Both the position numbers and the translations under genes were made by a program. From NCBI GenBank assembly GCA_905182165.1, contig CAJJAK010000004.1, positions 1-64,000 of the forward strand: a DNA stretch of 64,000 bases, given 5' to 3'. The notes under the pieces are model-generated. The model was not told the origin of the DNA, did not search any database, and saw nothing but the letters and a program-made list of their open reading frames with translations. This DNA comes from an uncultured Paracoccaceae bacterium. Lineage in GTDB: Bacteria > Pseudomonadota > Alphaproteobacteria > Rhodobacterales > Rhodobacteraceae. The stretch's first letter is position 1. Each line of letters begins with the position of its first letter. Below, in pieces: positions 1 through 7,457 of this stretch.

Positions 1-30
1 CAAATCCAAATTATCCTTGCTTGCCTTTAT

Positions 31-1506
31 TTAAGGCAAACATTCCATATAGGTGTCACTATCCCAGTCAGTAACCGTTGACATAAAGCGAGCCCACTCA
101 TCAGACTTGTATTCATGATAAAGCCTATACATTTCACCAGGCATCCCACGTTTAACCACCTCATCCGCTTCCAAAGCTTCAAGAGCCGCGCCAAGTGACA
201 TAGGCAATTTTTTGACGTCTTTGCCTTCTTTAATCGCTTCGTAAATATTTCTTTCTTCTGGTTCGCCAGGATCTAATTGATTTACAATTCCATCATCAGC
301 TGCCGCCAGAATAGTTGAACCCATTATATAAGGGTTAACCATCGAATCTACAGAACGATATTCAAATCTTCCCGGTGCTGAAACTCGGAGGCCAGTAGTT
401 CTATTTTGAAATCCCCAATCAGCAAAAACGGGTGCCCAAAAACCCGTATCCCAAAGCCTTCGATATGAATTAACCGTTGAACAACCAATTGCGGTTAATG
501 CTTGTAAGTGATGCACAATACCACCTATTGCATCAAGACCAGCTTTTTGAGGCATCTGTGGATCAGAGCCATCAGGCATAAAAGTATTCTCTCCACCACC
601 CACATACATATAGTTGTCACGCATACCTGGTAAATTTTCTGGGTCATTACCACATTTTACAAATCGATCCTCACCACCATGCCATAAAGACATATTGTGA
701 TGGCATCCTGATGCAGAAACACCCATGAACGGCTTTGTCATAAAACAAGCAAATATTCCCTGTTCACGAGCCACTTGAGCACATATTTGACGATACGTCG
801 TTAATCTATCTGCGTTGCGGAGCACGTCATCGTACATCCAATTTAATTCGAGCTGACCAGGGGCATCTTCATGATCCCCCTGGATCATATCAAATCCCAT
901 TTTACGTGTATATTCCATTACCTTCATTGTAACAGGTCTTAAACTTTCGAACTGATCGATATGATAACAATACGGCTTTGAAAATCCATCTTTAGGTTTT
1001 CCATTCTCATCAAACTTTAACCACATCATTTCTGGCTCAGTTCCTACACGCAAACTTAACCATGTTTTTTCTTAAATTCTTCAGCATCTTCTGAGGTTGC
1101 CACGTCCATCAGCCGTTAAAAAACCACCCGGATTGATCTTCTCTTCTCTATTGCGAAATAGGGTACAATAAAATCGTCCTATTCTTTTATCCCATGGAAG
1201 CTGCATAAATGTTTCAGGTTCAGGTATTCCAACCAGTTCGGCTGCTTCTGGGCCATAACCGATATAATTGTCTGATCTATCTGTAAAGAGATTTACTGTA
1301 GCTCCATATACCAGTTGAAATCCTTTTTGAGCAATATTTTCCCAATGATCCGATGGGATGCCTTTACCCATAATTTTACCAGTAATTGAAACAAATTGCA
1401 GGTATAGGTATTCAATACCTAATTCGTCTATCATTTTACGGACTTCTTTGATTTTCTCAGCGCGCCCCGGCGCCTCTACAAATCGTTCTAATTCCATCTC
1501 TGCCAC
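31..1506 (-). CDS. Glutamine synthetase family protein (frameshifted)
   Basis: Glutamine-synthetase-fold gamma-glutamyl ligase that would join ammonia or an amine to glutamate using ATP. The N-terminal beta-grasp part is read from 1506. The catalytic part downstream shows EDAPGQLELNW, the GCHHNMSLW substrate-binding loop and the RFEYRSVD arginine motif. The two parts are in different frames: between about 1055 and 1105 the reading changes twice, and the short middle piece (ATSEDAEEFKKKHG) fits the family linker that leads into LRVGTEPEMMW. Total length is about 490 codons, normal for this family. It is divergent from a GntR-type regulator, which suggests inducible expression on an amine or amino acid rather than the housekeeping GlnA role. 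The actual substrate cannot be told from sequence, and no glnB or ntr genes are nearby. Confidence 0.8.
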
Positions 1507-1714
1507 TGTGCTTAACTCCCTATTAATCTGTTAAATTTGACATCTAAGTGTCACTTTAATTTTTGATTTTCAGTAAATAATACCGTGTAAATTAAAAGCT
1601 CCCTAACCAAATCAACGAATTCACAATACCCAGAAAGTGGATTCGGCTCAATTCTAACCCTGAATTAACCTTTAAAAAAGATCAACCTTTTTTGTGCCAA
1701 TTTAATACAATTAA

Positions 1715-1743
1715 TTGACTATCAATAGATTTTGGTTCATAAT
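1715..1743 (+). promoter_or_regulatory. Sigma-70-type promoter of the GntR regulator gene
   Basis: TTGACT at 1715-1720 and CATAAT at 1738-1743 are separated by exactly 17 bases, close to the TTGACA/TATAAT consensus. A transcript would begin near 1750 with a leader of about 15 bases containing the AGGGGAA ribosome site (1755-1761) just before the GTG start. This is inference from sequence match only. Confidence 0.5.
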
Positions 1744-1753
1744 TGGATCATAA
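1732..1753 (+). repeat. Tandem 11-base repeat over the promoter -10 region, candidate operator
   Basis: TTGGTTCATAA (1732-1742) is followed immediately by TTGGATCATAA (1743-1753), 10 of 11 identical, with no spacer. The first copy covers the CATAAT -10 hexamer and the second covers the predicted transcription start. A one-helical-turn direct repeat at this place is a plausible binding site for the regulator encoded next to it, which could repress itself and the divergent glutamine-synthetase-like gene. The rest of the 1507-1765 intergenic region shows no other feature I can name. Confidence 0.4.
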
Positions 1754-1765
1754 TAGGGGAATGAT

Positions 1766-2455
1766 GTGGAGCAAAAAAAACAAACTAAACTTGGCTCAAG
1801 TGATATTGCAGCTCAATTAAGACGAGAAATAAACAGTGGGTCTCTGCAGAGATTTGAAAGAGTCCCCCCTGAAAGATCCTTAGCATCAAATTATAATGTA
1901 TCCCGAGGAACCATAAGGTCGGCCATAAATAAATTAGAAATTGAAGGATTGGTGGAAACTAGAGCAGGAAGTGGTACCTATATTTCGAAAAAGGTTTCTG
2001 GCGAAAATAGCAGCGTCATTCAAAACGCCAGGCCTTTAGAGTTAGTTGATGCTAGATTTGCCTTAGAGCCCCATATCTGCAGATTAGCTGTTTTACATGG
2101 CAGACAAACAGATTTTGATAGACTTGAAAAGTTTTTAGAAGAGATGGAAAAAAATTCTGATGACCCTGTTGTATTTGGAGATTCTGATACTGCTTTTCAT
2201 CGGGCCTTAGCAGAAAGTACTGGAAACAGTCTTTTAATATGGATGATAGAACAAATAACCTCAGTTCGAAATCAAAACGAATGGGCCCGAATGAGACACT
2301 TAACCTTAAATGAAAATATAATAAAAAAATATAATGCTCAACATCGGGATACGCTAAGTGCGATAAGAGCTAGAGAACCTGAAAATGCAGCTAAAATGAT
2401 GCGAGCACATCTTCAAACGGCCCGTCTTTCGCTCACCCTAACAACTGACGCATAG
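1766..2455 (+). CDS. GntR family (FadR subfamily) transcriptional regulator
   Basis: DNA-binding regulator of 229 residues. The N-terminal winged helix (about residues 10-75) has the family pattern PPERSLASNYNVSRGTIRSAI followed by LVETRAGSGTYI. The C-terminal part (about 85-225) is an all-helical FCD ligand domain, with D/H residues in DTAFHRALAESTGN and a terminal HLQTARLSL that fit its metal and effector pocket. The GTG start at 1766 is chosen because AGGGGAA lies 5 bases upstream and no better in-frame start exists. It is divergent from the glutamine-synthetase-like gene, its likely target. The effector is unknown; FCD regulators usually bind small organic acids or amino acids. Confidence 0.85.
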   Translation: MEQKKQTKLGSSDIAAQLRREINSGSLQRFERVPPERSLASNYNVSRGTIRSAINKLEIEGLVETRAGSGTYISKKVSGENSSVIQNARPLELVDARFALEPHICRLAVLHGRQTDFDRLEKFLEEMEKNSDDPVVFGDSDTAFHRALAESTGNSLLIWMIEQITSVRNQNEWARMRHLTLNENIIKKYNAQHRDTLSAIRAREPENAAKMMRAHLQTARLSLTLTTDA

Positions 2456-2474
2456 CCTCAATATAACAAATATT

Positions 2475-3029
2475 TTACCTTGGTGATCGTTTTGCTAAAA
2501 TTCTTTGAAGTGTTCGTCTATGCATATTCAATCTTCGTGCGGTCTCACTGACGTTCCGATCACAAAGCTCATAAACTCTTTGAATATGCTCCCACCTTAC
2601 TCTATCTGCACTCATAGGATTTTGAGGTGCTGGAGGCCGATCATCGTCTTGGGCTAACAACGCGGCGGTTACATCATTTGCATCTGCTGGCTTTGCTAAA
2701 TAATCAATTGCACCAATTTTTACCGCCGCTACAGCTGTAGTTATAGCACCATACCCCGTCAAGATTACTACTCTGCTTTCAGGTCTTTTTAATCTTATAA
2801 CCTCCACAACCTCAAGACCATTTCCATCCTCTAATCTCAGATCAACAACTGCGTATTTTGGTGGCCGAACTGTGGCTATCGCCTTTCCTGCTGCTATTGA
2901 TCCAGCCATTTCTACAGAAAAACCTCTTTTTTCCATAGCCCGCGCAAGGCGCTTCAAAAAGGGCTCATCATCATCAACCAAAAGAATGGACGCATCACTG
3001 CCTATCTCACGAAGTGTTCTTTCAACCAT
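2475..3029 (-). CDS. regA: Response regulator RegA/PrrA/ActR
   Basis: Global redox response regulator of 184 residues. The receiver domain (about 1-130) has the acidic pocket D19-D20-D21, the phosphate-accepting aspartate D63 in VVDLRL and the lysine in LAKPAD. A proline-rich linker (RPPAPQNP) leads to a Fis-type helix-turn-helix containing ETARRLNMHRRTLQRIL at the C terminus. This is the typical RegA architecture and length. In Rhodobacter the protein controls photosynthesis, respiration, nitrogen and carbon fixation genes when phosphorylated by RegB. Here it lies downstream of senC on the same strand, with regB divergent, the classical arrangement. It converges on the gntR gene with a 19-base gap. 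Confidence 0.95.
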   Translation of the reverse strand: MVERTLREIGSDASILLVDDDEPFLKRLARAMEKRGFSVEMAGSIAAGKAIATVRPPKYAVVDLRLEDGNGLEVVEVIRLKRPESRVVILTGYGAITTAVAAVKIGAIDYLAKPADANDVTAALLAQDDDRPPAPQNPMSADRVRWEHIQRVYELCDRNVSETARRLNMHRRTLQRILAKRSPR

Positions 3030-3092
3030 TTAAACTTTCCTAGTTTTTATATATAATAGTGCTATCGGTATGATCGGTCAAATTAATGATTA

Positions 3093-3704
3093 TTAATTCA
3101 TGAAACAACTTACCTTATCAGCTAATTGTTTCGCCGTAAGGTCCCTTCTAAAAAAATCAACAAAACCAATTTCAGGAAGAACTAAATATGTAAAAGCTGT
3201 ATGATCAACAACATAATTTTCTAAATCCCCATTGTTTTGTTTCTTAAAATAAACCCTATATTTTTTTGCAACATTTTTAATTTGTTCAATTGAACCAGTT
3301 AAACCGATCATTTTTGGATGCATGTAACTCGTAAATTGCTTTAATACTTGGGCTGTATCTCTTTCAGGATCAAATGTAATAAATATTGGGGTAACAGAAT
3401 ATCCGCTTTCTTCCAAAATTGTAACCGCTTCAGCATTCCTAAAACTGTCTAACGGACATATATCAGGACAAAATGTATAACCAAAATATATCAATGAAGG
3501 CTCATTAATTATATCCTTATCAGATACTATAATGCCATCTTGATTGATTAATGAAAAAGAGCCACCAATATTTCCCGCAACTTGGCCTCCTCTACAGTTT
3601 GCATATCTACCTTCGCTATTGCGAGAAATTAAAATATAAACTGTAGTACTAATTAGAAATACCGCTAAACAGATTAAAGCAATTAACGTGTAAAATTTTT
3701 GCAA
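3093..3704 (-). CDS. senC: SCO1/SenC/PrrC copper chaperone
   Basis: Membrane-anchored thioredoxin-fold protein that delivers copper to the CuA/CuB sites of cytochrome oxidase. I place the start at the TTG ending at 3704 because GGAGGA sits 6 bases upstream; this gives about 203 residues and starts directly at a hydrophobic signal anchor (FYTLIALICLAVFLIS). A longer reading to 3743 would run into regB's leader and has no ribosome site. The copper ligands are visible: CPDIC in FGYTFCPDICPLD, and the distal histidine in VVDHTAF. The gene is divergent from regB and upstream of regA, so redox signalling and oxidase assembly are linked as in other Rhodobacterales. Confidence 0.92.
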   Translation of the reverse strand: MQKFYTLIALICLAVFLISTTVYILISRNSEGRYANCRGGQVAGNIGGSFSLINQDGIIVSDKDIINEPSLIYFGYTFCPDICPLDSFRNAEAVTILEESGYSVTPIFITFDPERDTAQVLKQFTSYMHPKMIGLTGSIEQIKNVAKKYRVYFKKQNNGDLENYVVDHTAFTYLVLPEIGFVDFFRRDLTAKQLADKVSCFMN

Positions 3705-3793
3705 GTATCTTCCTCCAATTATAAATATTGATTGACCAAACATACCAATGTATTCAAGTCATGAAGTTCTCATTGCGACAAGAAGGCTTAATA

Positions 3794-5188
3794 ATGTCTG
3801 ATAATTCGGTTCATTTTCTCAACCCTGATGCCCGCTCTGAATGGGTACGTCTTAGAACATTAATTCTTTTAAGGTGGATGGCAATTATTGGCCAGTCAGC
3901 AGCTGTATTAGTTGCAATTTATTTTTTGGCTCTAGATATTTCTATTTTCTTATGTTTTGCAATTATTGGCACGTCAATTCTAGCTAATATAATTGCAATA
4001 ACACAATACCCTGAAAATAAGAGGCTCAATGATAAAGAAGCAATGTTCACACTTCTTTTTGATCTAACTCAGTTAATATTGTTATTGTTTTTTACTGGCG
4101 GTTTAAATAATCCCTTTGCTCTTTTGATATTAGCACCAGTAACAATTTCAGCTACAACTTTGCGATTGCAATCAACGCTGGTTTTAGCAATTTGCGCCAT
4201 AATATTTGTGACAATTGTTACAAGGTTTCACTTGCCATTAATGGGATTTGACGGAACAGTTTATGAGCTTCCATTATTGTTCACATTAGGATTTTGGAAT
4301 GCTTTAATAATCGGTATTATATTTTTAGCATCTTATGCTAGGCGGGTGAGCGTAGAAGCGCACTCAATGAACCAAGCTTTGCTTGCAACACAGATGGCTT
4401 TAGATAGAGAGCAGAAACTTACTGATCTTGGGGGCGTTATCGCTGCAGCTGCCCACGAATTAGGAACTCCCTTAGCTACAATTAAACTTGTTAGTGCCGA
4501 GCTTGAGGATGAATTAAGCGGTATGCCTGAATTAAAAGAAGATGCAGCTTTAATTCGTGAACAAGCTAATCGCTGCCGTGATATACTTCAAAGTATGGGC
4601 AGCGCTGGAAAAGATGATTTACATTTAAGACACGCACCCATTTCCGAACTGGTCAGACAAGCCGCTGAACCACACACAAACAGAGGGAAAAAAATAAACT
4701 TTACATTTTTTAGTGATGAGCAGGACGATACAAAAAATGATGAGCCAATCGTATTAAGATCTCCACAAATTATACATGGGTTAAGAAATTTAATACAAAA
4801 TGCTGTAGATTTTTCGTCAAAGAATGTGTGGATAGACGCAAATTGGTCTAATGCCAACATTATGATAAGAATTACAGACGATGGGAATGGGTTTCCTCTC
4901 GATATGTTAGGTGTAATGGGTGAACCTTTTGTTAAAAGACGGAACACTTCTGAGTTGTTGGATGCGAGGCCAGAGTATGAAGGTATGGGTCTAGGAATTT
5001 TCATTGCAAAAACTCTTTTAGAAAGATCAGGAGCGTCTTTATCATTTTCAAATAACTTTAAAGGATCAAATTCTAATGAAGACAATAATAATGGAGCAAT
5101 GGTAGAAGTATCCTGGCCAACTATAAAAATCGCTCTTGAAAAAAATGATATCTTTGCACCCCTTGGTAAAAATAAATTAATAAAATAA
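3794..5188 (+). CDS. regB: Sensor histidine kinase RegB/PrrB
   Basis: Membrane redox sensor kinase of about 464 residues. The N-terminal half contains about six membrane segments and the quinone/redox box GGLNNPFALLILAP. The phosphorylated histidine is H221 in AAAAHELGTPLAT, and the redox-active cysteine is C261 in NRCRDILQSMG. Both are offset by four from the values I recall for Rhodobacter capsulatus (H225, C265). The ATP-binding domain has NLIQNAVDFS and DDGNGFP. The start ATG at 3794 is preferred over an in-frame ATG at 3728 because AGAAGG precedes it and the family begins near this point. It phosphorylates RegA. The tail after residue 430 is polar and variable. Confidence 0.95.
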   Translation: MSDNSVHFLNPDARSEWVRLRTLILLRWMAIIGQSAAVLVAIYFLALDISIFLCFAIIGTSILANIIAITQYPENKRLNDKEAMFTLLFDLTQLILLLFFTGGLNNPFALLILAPVTISATTLRLQSTLVLAICAIIFVTIVTRFHLPLMGFDGTVYELPLLFTLGFWNALIIGIIFLASYARRVSVEAHSMNQALLATQMALDREQKLTDLGGVIAAAAHELGTPLATIKLVSAELEDELSGMPELKEDAALIREQANRCRDILQSMGSAGKDDLHLRHAPISELVRQAAEPHTNRGKKINFTFFSDEQDDTKNDEPIVLRSPQIIHGLRNLIQNAVDFSSKNVWIDANWSNANIMIRITDDGNGFPLDMLGVMGEPFVKRRNTSELLDARPEYEGMGLGIFIAKTLLERSGASLSFSNNFKGSNSNEDNNNGAMVEVSWPTIKIALEKNDIFAPLGKNKLIK

Positions 5189-5271
5189 ACTTCAATCATA
5201 AAGATTACCAATTTATATAAATCACAGTTATAATAACTCTCATTACCAATATTTTATCTTATTTAATTTTA

Positions 5272-5772
5272 ATGAAAAAGGATCTGAAAATACTAAGACT
5301 CAGCGTATCAAACGAAGATCAAATGTTGGACCTCGCGTATATGTTGGCGCCACACTTACCCAAAAGTGGTGCTTTGTTAATTGATGGTACTGTTGGGTCA
5401 GGCAAAACATTCTTATGTAGACACTTAATACAAGCAAAACAGCAGCTAGAAATTAATCATTTTGAAGACGTGCCTTCTCCAACATTTACACTTGTTCAAA
5501 CATACAACTTCAATAGCTTAGAAATCTGGCACTGTGATTTATATCGAATAAAAAATAATGAAGAGTTATTTGAACTAGGTTTAGAGGAAGGTTTTCAAAA
5601 TGCTTTATGTTTAATTGAGTGGCCAGATAAATTAAAAGGCCTAAAAATAGATGGGGTTGCACACTTAAGAATAAATACAAACTCCACCCATTCTGAAAGA
5701 GAGTTGCATTTCCACAGTGATAGCTCGCGATGGAAAAAATTCTCAAAATTATTTGAGAGTATTAAATTTTGA
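5272..5772 (+). CDS. tsaE: tRNA t6A biosynthesis ATPase TsaE
   Basis: Small P-loop ATPase (166 residues) that works with TsaB and TsaD to transfer threonylcarbamoyl to A37 of ANN-reading tRNAs. The Walker A motif GTVGSGKT is at residues 39-46, followed by PSPTFTLVQTY, the family signature, and a Walker B-like WHCDLYRI. It ends ELHFHSDSSRW, as usual. It opens a run of genes (tsaE-amgK-murU-addB-addA) that overlap by a few bases each, so it is probably the first gene of an operon. The 83-base gap from regB holds no clear terminator. Confidence 0.93.
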   Translation: MKKDLKILRLSVSNEDQMLDLAYMLAPHLPKSGALLIDGTVGSGKTFLCRHLIQAKQQLEINHFEDVPSPTFTLVQTYNFNSLEIWHCDLYRIKNNEELFELGLEEGFQNALCLIEWPDKLKGLKIDGVAHLRINTNSTHSERELHFHSDSSRWKKFSKLFESIKF

Positions 5773-6759
5773 TACGAAACAAAGAAATAAAACAGTTTTT
5801 AAAACTGCACGGTTGGCAAAATGCTAAAAGTGAAGAAATCACTAGTGATGCATCAAATAGAAAATATAGTCGACTATTTAAAGAAAAAAATACCTTAGTT
5901 TTAATGGATTCAAATCCTACAGAAAATGAATCCATTCAAGACTTCATCTATTATACGAATGAATTAAGAAGTCATGATTTCTCTGCACCAAAAATTTATG
6001 GCTCAGATGTTAATAATGGTTTTTTACTTTTAGAAGATCTTGGAAAGAATAATTTTGCAAGCATGTTAAAAAATCAACCTAATTTAGAAAATACTATATA
6101 TCGGGAAGCTATAAACCAATTAATTGAAATTCAGAATACAACCATACCTACTTTTACACTACCATATGACTTTAAAGTATTAGTAAAAGAGGTTTTATTA
6201 TTTGCTGATTGGTATTTATCTGCTCTTCAAATACCTCAAAAATCAATTAACCCTATTAGATATCTTAAATCCTCTTTTTGAAAAAGTTTTAAAACAAAAA
6301 CCAACTTTAGTATTAAGAGATTACCATGCTGAAAATCTTATATGGCTCCCAAATCGTAATAAAAATAAAAGGGTTGGTTTGCTAGATTATCAGGATGCTT
6401 TAGCAGGGCACCCAGCTTATGACTTAGCTTCACTTTTAAAGGACGCAAGGAGGGATGTATCCTTTAAATTACGAGATGAATTAACACATTATTTTCTTAA
6501 ACAAACAAAATTTGATAAAGAATTATTTTTAAGAGATTACTCCATTTTAAGTGCACAACGTAATTTAAAAATAATAGGTATATTTGCCCGGCTAAGTATT
6601 CGAGACAACAAGCCTGGTTACTTAAATTTAATACCCAGAGTTTGGAAAAATTTGCAGGATGATCTTTTACACCCCAGCCTTACAGAGCTATCAAGTTTTA
6701 TTAAAATAAACGTGCCGGAGCCAACAGTTAGTACCCTACAAAAGATAAACTCAGTATGA
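5769..6759 (+). CDS. amgK: N-acetylmuramate/N-acetylglucosamine kinase AmgK (frameshifted)
   Basis: Anomeric sugar kinase that phosphorylates N-acetylmuramate at C1 in the peptidoglycan recycling route that feeds UDP-MurNAc, bypassing de novo synthesis (and fosfomycin). The phosphotransferase (APH-like) fold is recognisable: ITSDASNRKYSRL near the start, LLEDLGKNNF, then VLRDYHAENLIW (catalytic loop) and LLDYQDALAGHPAYDLASLL (metal-binding). The N-terminal 160 residues and the rest are in different frames; the change lies between 6202 and 6281. The TTG start at 5769 overlaps the tsaE stop by four bases, so translational coupling is likely. Its partner murU follows with an ATGA overlap, which supports the specific assignment over a generic aminoglycoside phosphotransferase. 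Confidence 0.88.
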
Positions 6760-7457
6760 ATCAAACCTTGGATACTGCAATAATTTTCTCAGCTGGATTT
6801 GGTACAAGAATGTCTCCAATCACTGACAAAACACCAAAACCATTAGTAACCGTAGGTAATAAAACATTATTAGATCACACTATAAATTTAGCAAAAAATG
6901 GTCATGTAAATACAATTTTTATCAACACTCATTATTTATCAAATCAAATTGAAAAACATGTTGAAAATATTAACAATATTAAAGTAAACTTTGAACATCC
7001 AGAAATACTTGATACTGGCGGTGGCCTAAAAGCTATTTCGCCACAGATAAAGAAATCACCTATTTTTACATCAAATGTCGACTGTATTTGGAAAGGTCCC
7101 AACCCATTTGAAATATTACGCAAAAGTTGGTGTGGAAAAAAAATGGATTCATTACTAATGCTTATACCAGTTAAAAATACCATCGGTTATACGGGCAATG
7201 GAGATTTTCAGAAAAGTAAAAATGGTTTAGTGAGTCGTAATAAAACTTCTGAGTTAGTATACTCCGGCCTTCAAATAATAAAGCATGAACTATGTTTGGA
7301 AAATCCAAAAACCGTATTCTCACTAAATGAGGTTTGGGATGATTTAATATCAAAAGAAAAACTTTATGGTATAATTTATAAAGGAATTTGGGCAGACGTT
7401 GGAACAACAAAAAATATCGGGCTAGCTGAAAAATTAATAGATGCAAAAAATGTCTGA
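6756..7457 (+). CDS. murU: N-acetylmuramate-1-phosphate uridylyltransferase MurU
   Basis: Nucleotidyltransferase of 233 residues that makes UDP-MurNAc from MurNAc-1-phosphate and UTP. It has the GlmU/RmlA-type signature SAGFGTRMSPITDKTPKPLV near residue 12, the family motif EILDTGGGLK near 85, and a metal-binding aspartate in TSNVDCIWKG. The final WADVGTTKNIGLAE is typical. Its start overlaps the amgK stop (ATGA) and its 3' end overlaps addB, so it is in one operon with them. AmgK and MurU together reconstruct the cell-wall sugar salvage pathway described in Pseudomonas and found in many alphaproteobacteria. Confidence 0.92.
   Translation: MNQTLDTAIIFSAGFGTRMSPITDKTPKPLVTVGNKTLLDHTINLAKNGHVNTIFINTHYLSNQIEKHVENINNIKVNFEHPEILDTGGGLKAISPQIKKSPIFTSNVDCIWKGPNPFEILRKSWCGKKMDSLLMLIPVKNTIGYTGNGDFQKSKNGLVSRNKTSELVYSGLQIIKHELCLENPKTVFSLNEVWDDLISKEKLYGIIYKGIWADVGTTKNIGLAEKLIDAKNV

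Noticed and set aside
4588..5211. 207-codon open frame on the minus strand opposite regB
   Set aside because: Covers the conserved RegB kinase domain in antisense; no ribosome site or recognisable motif.
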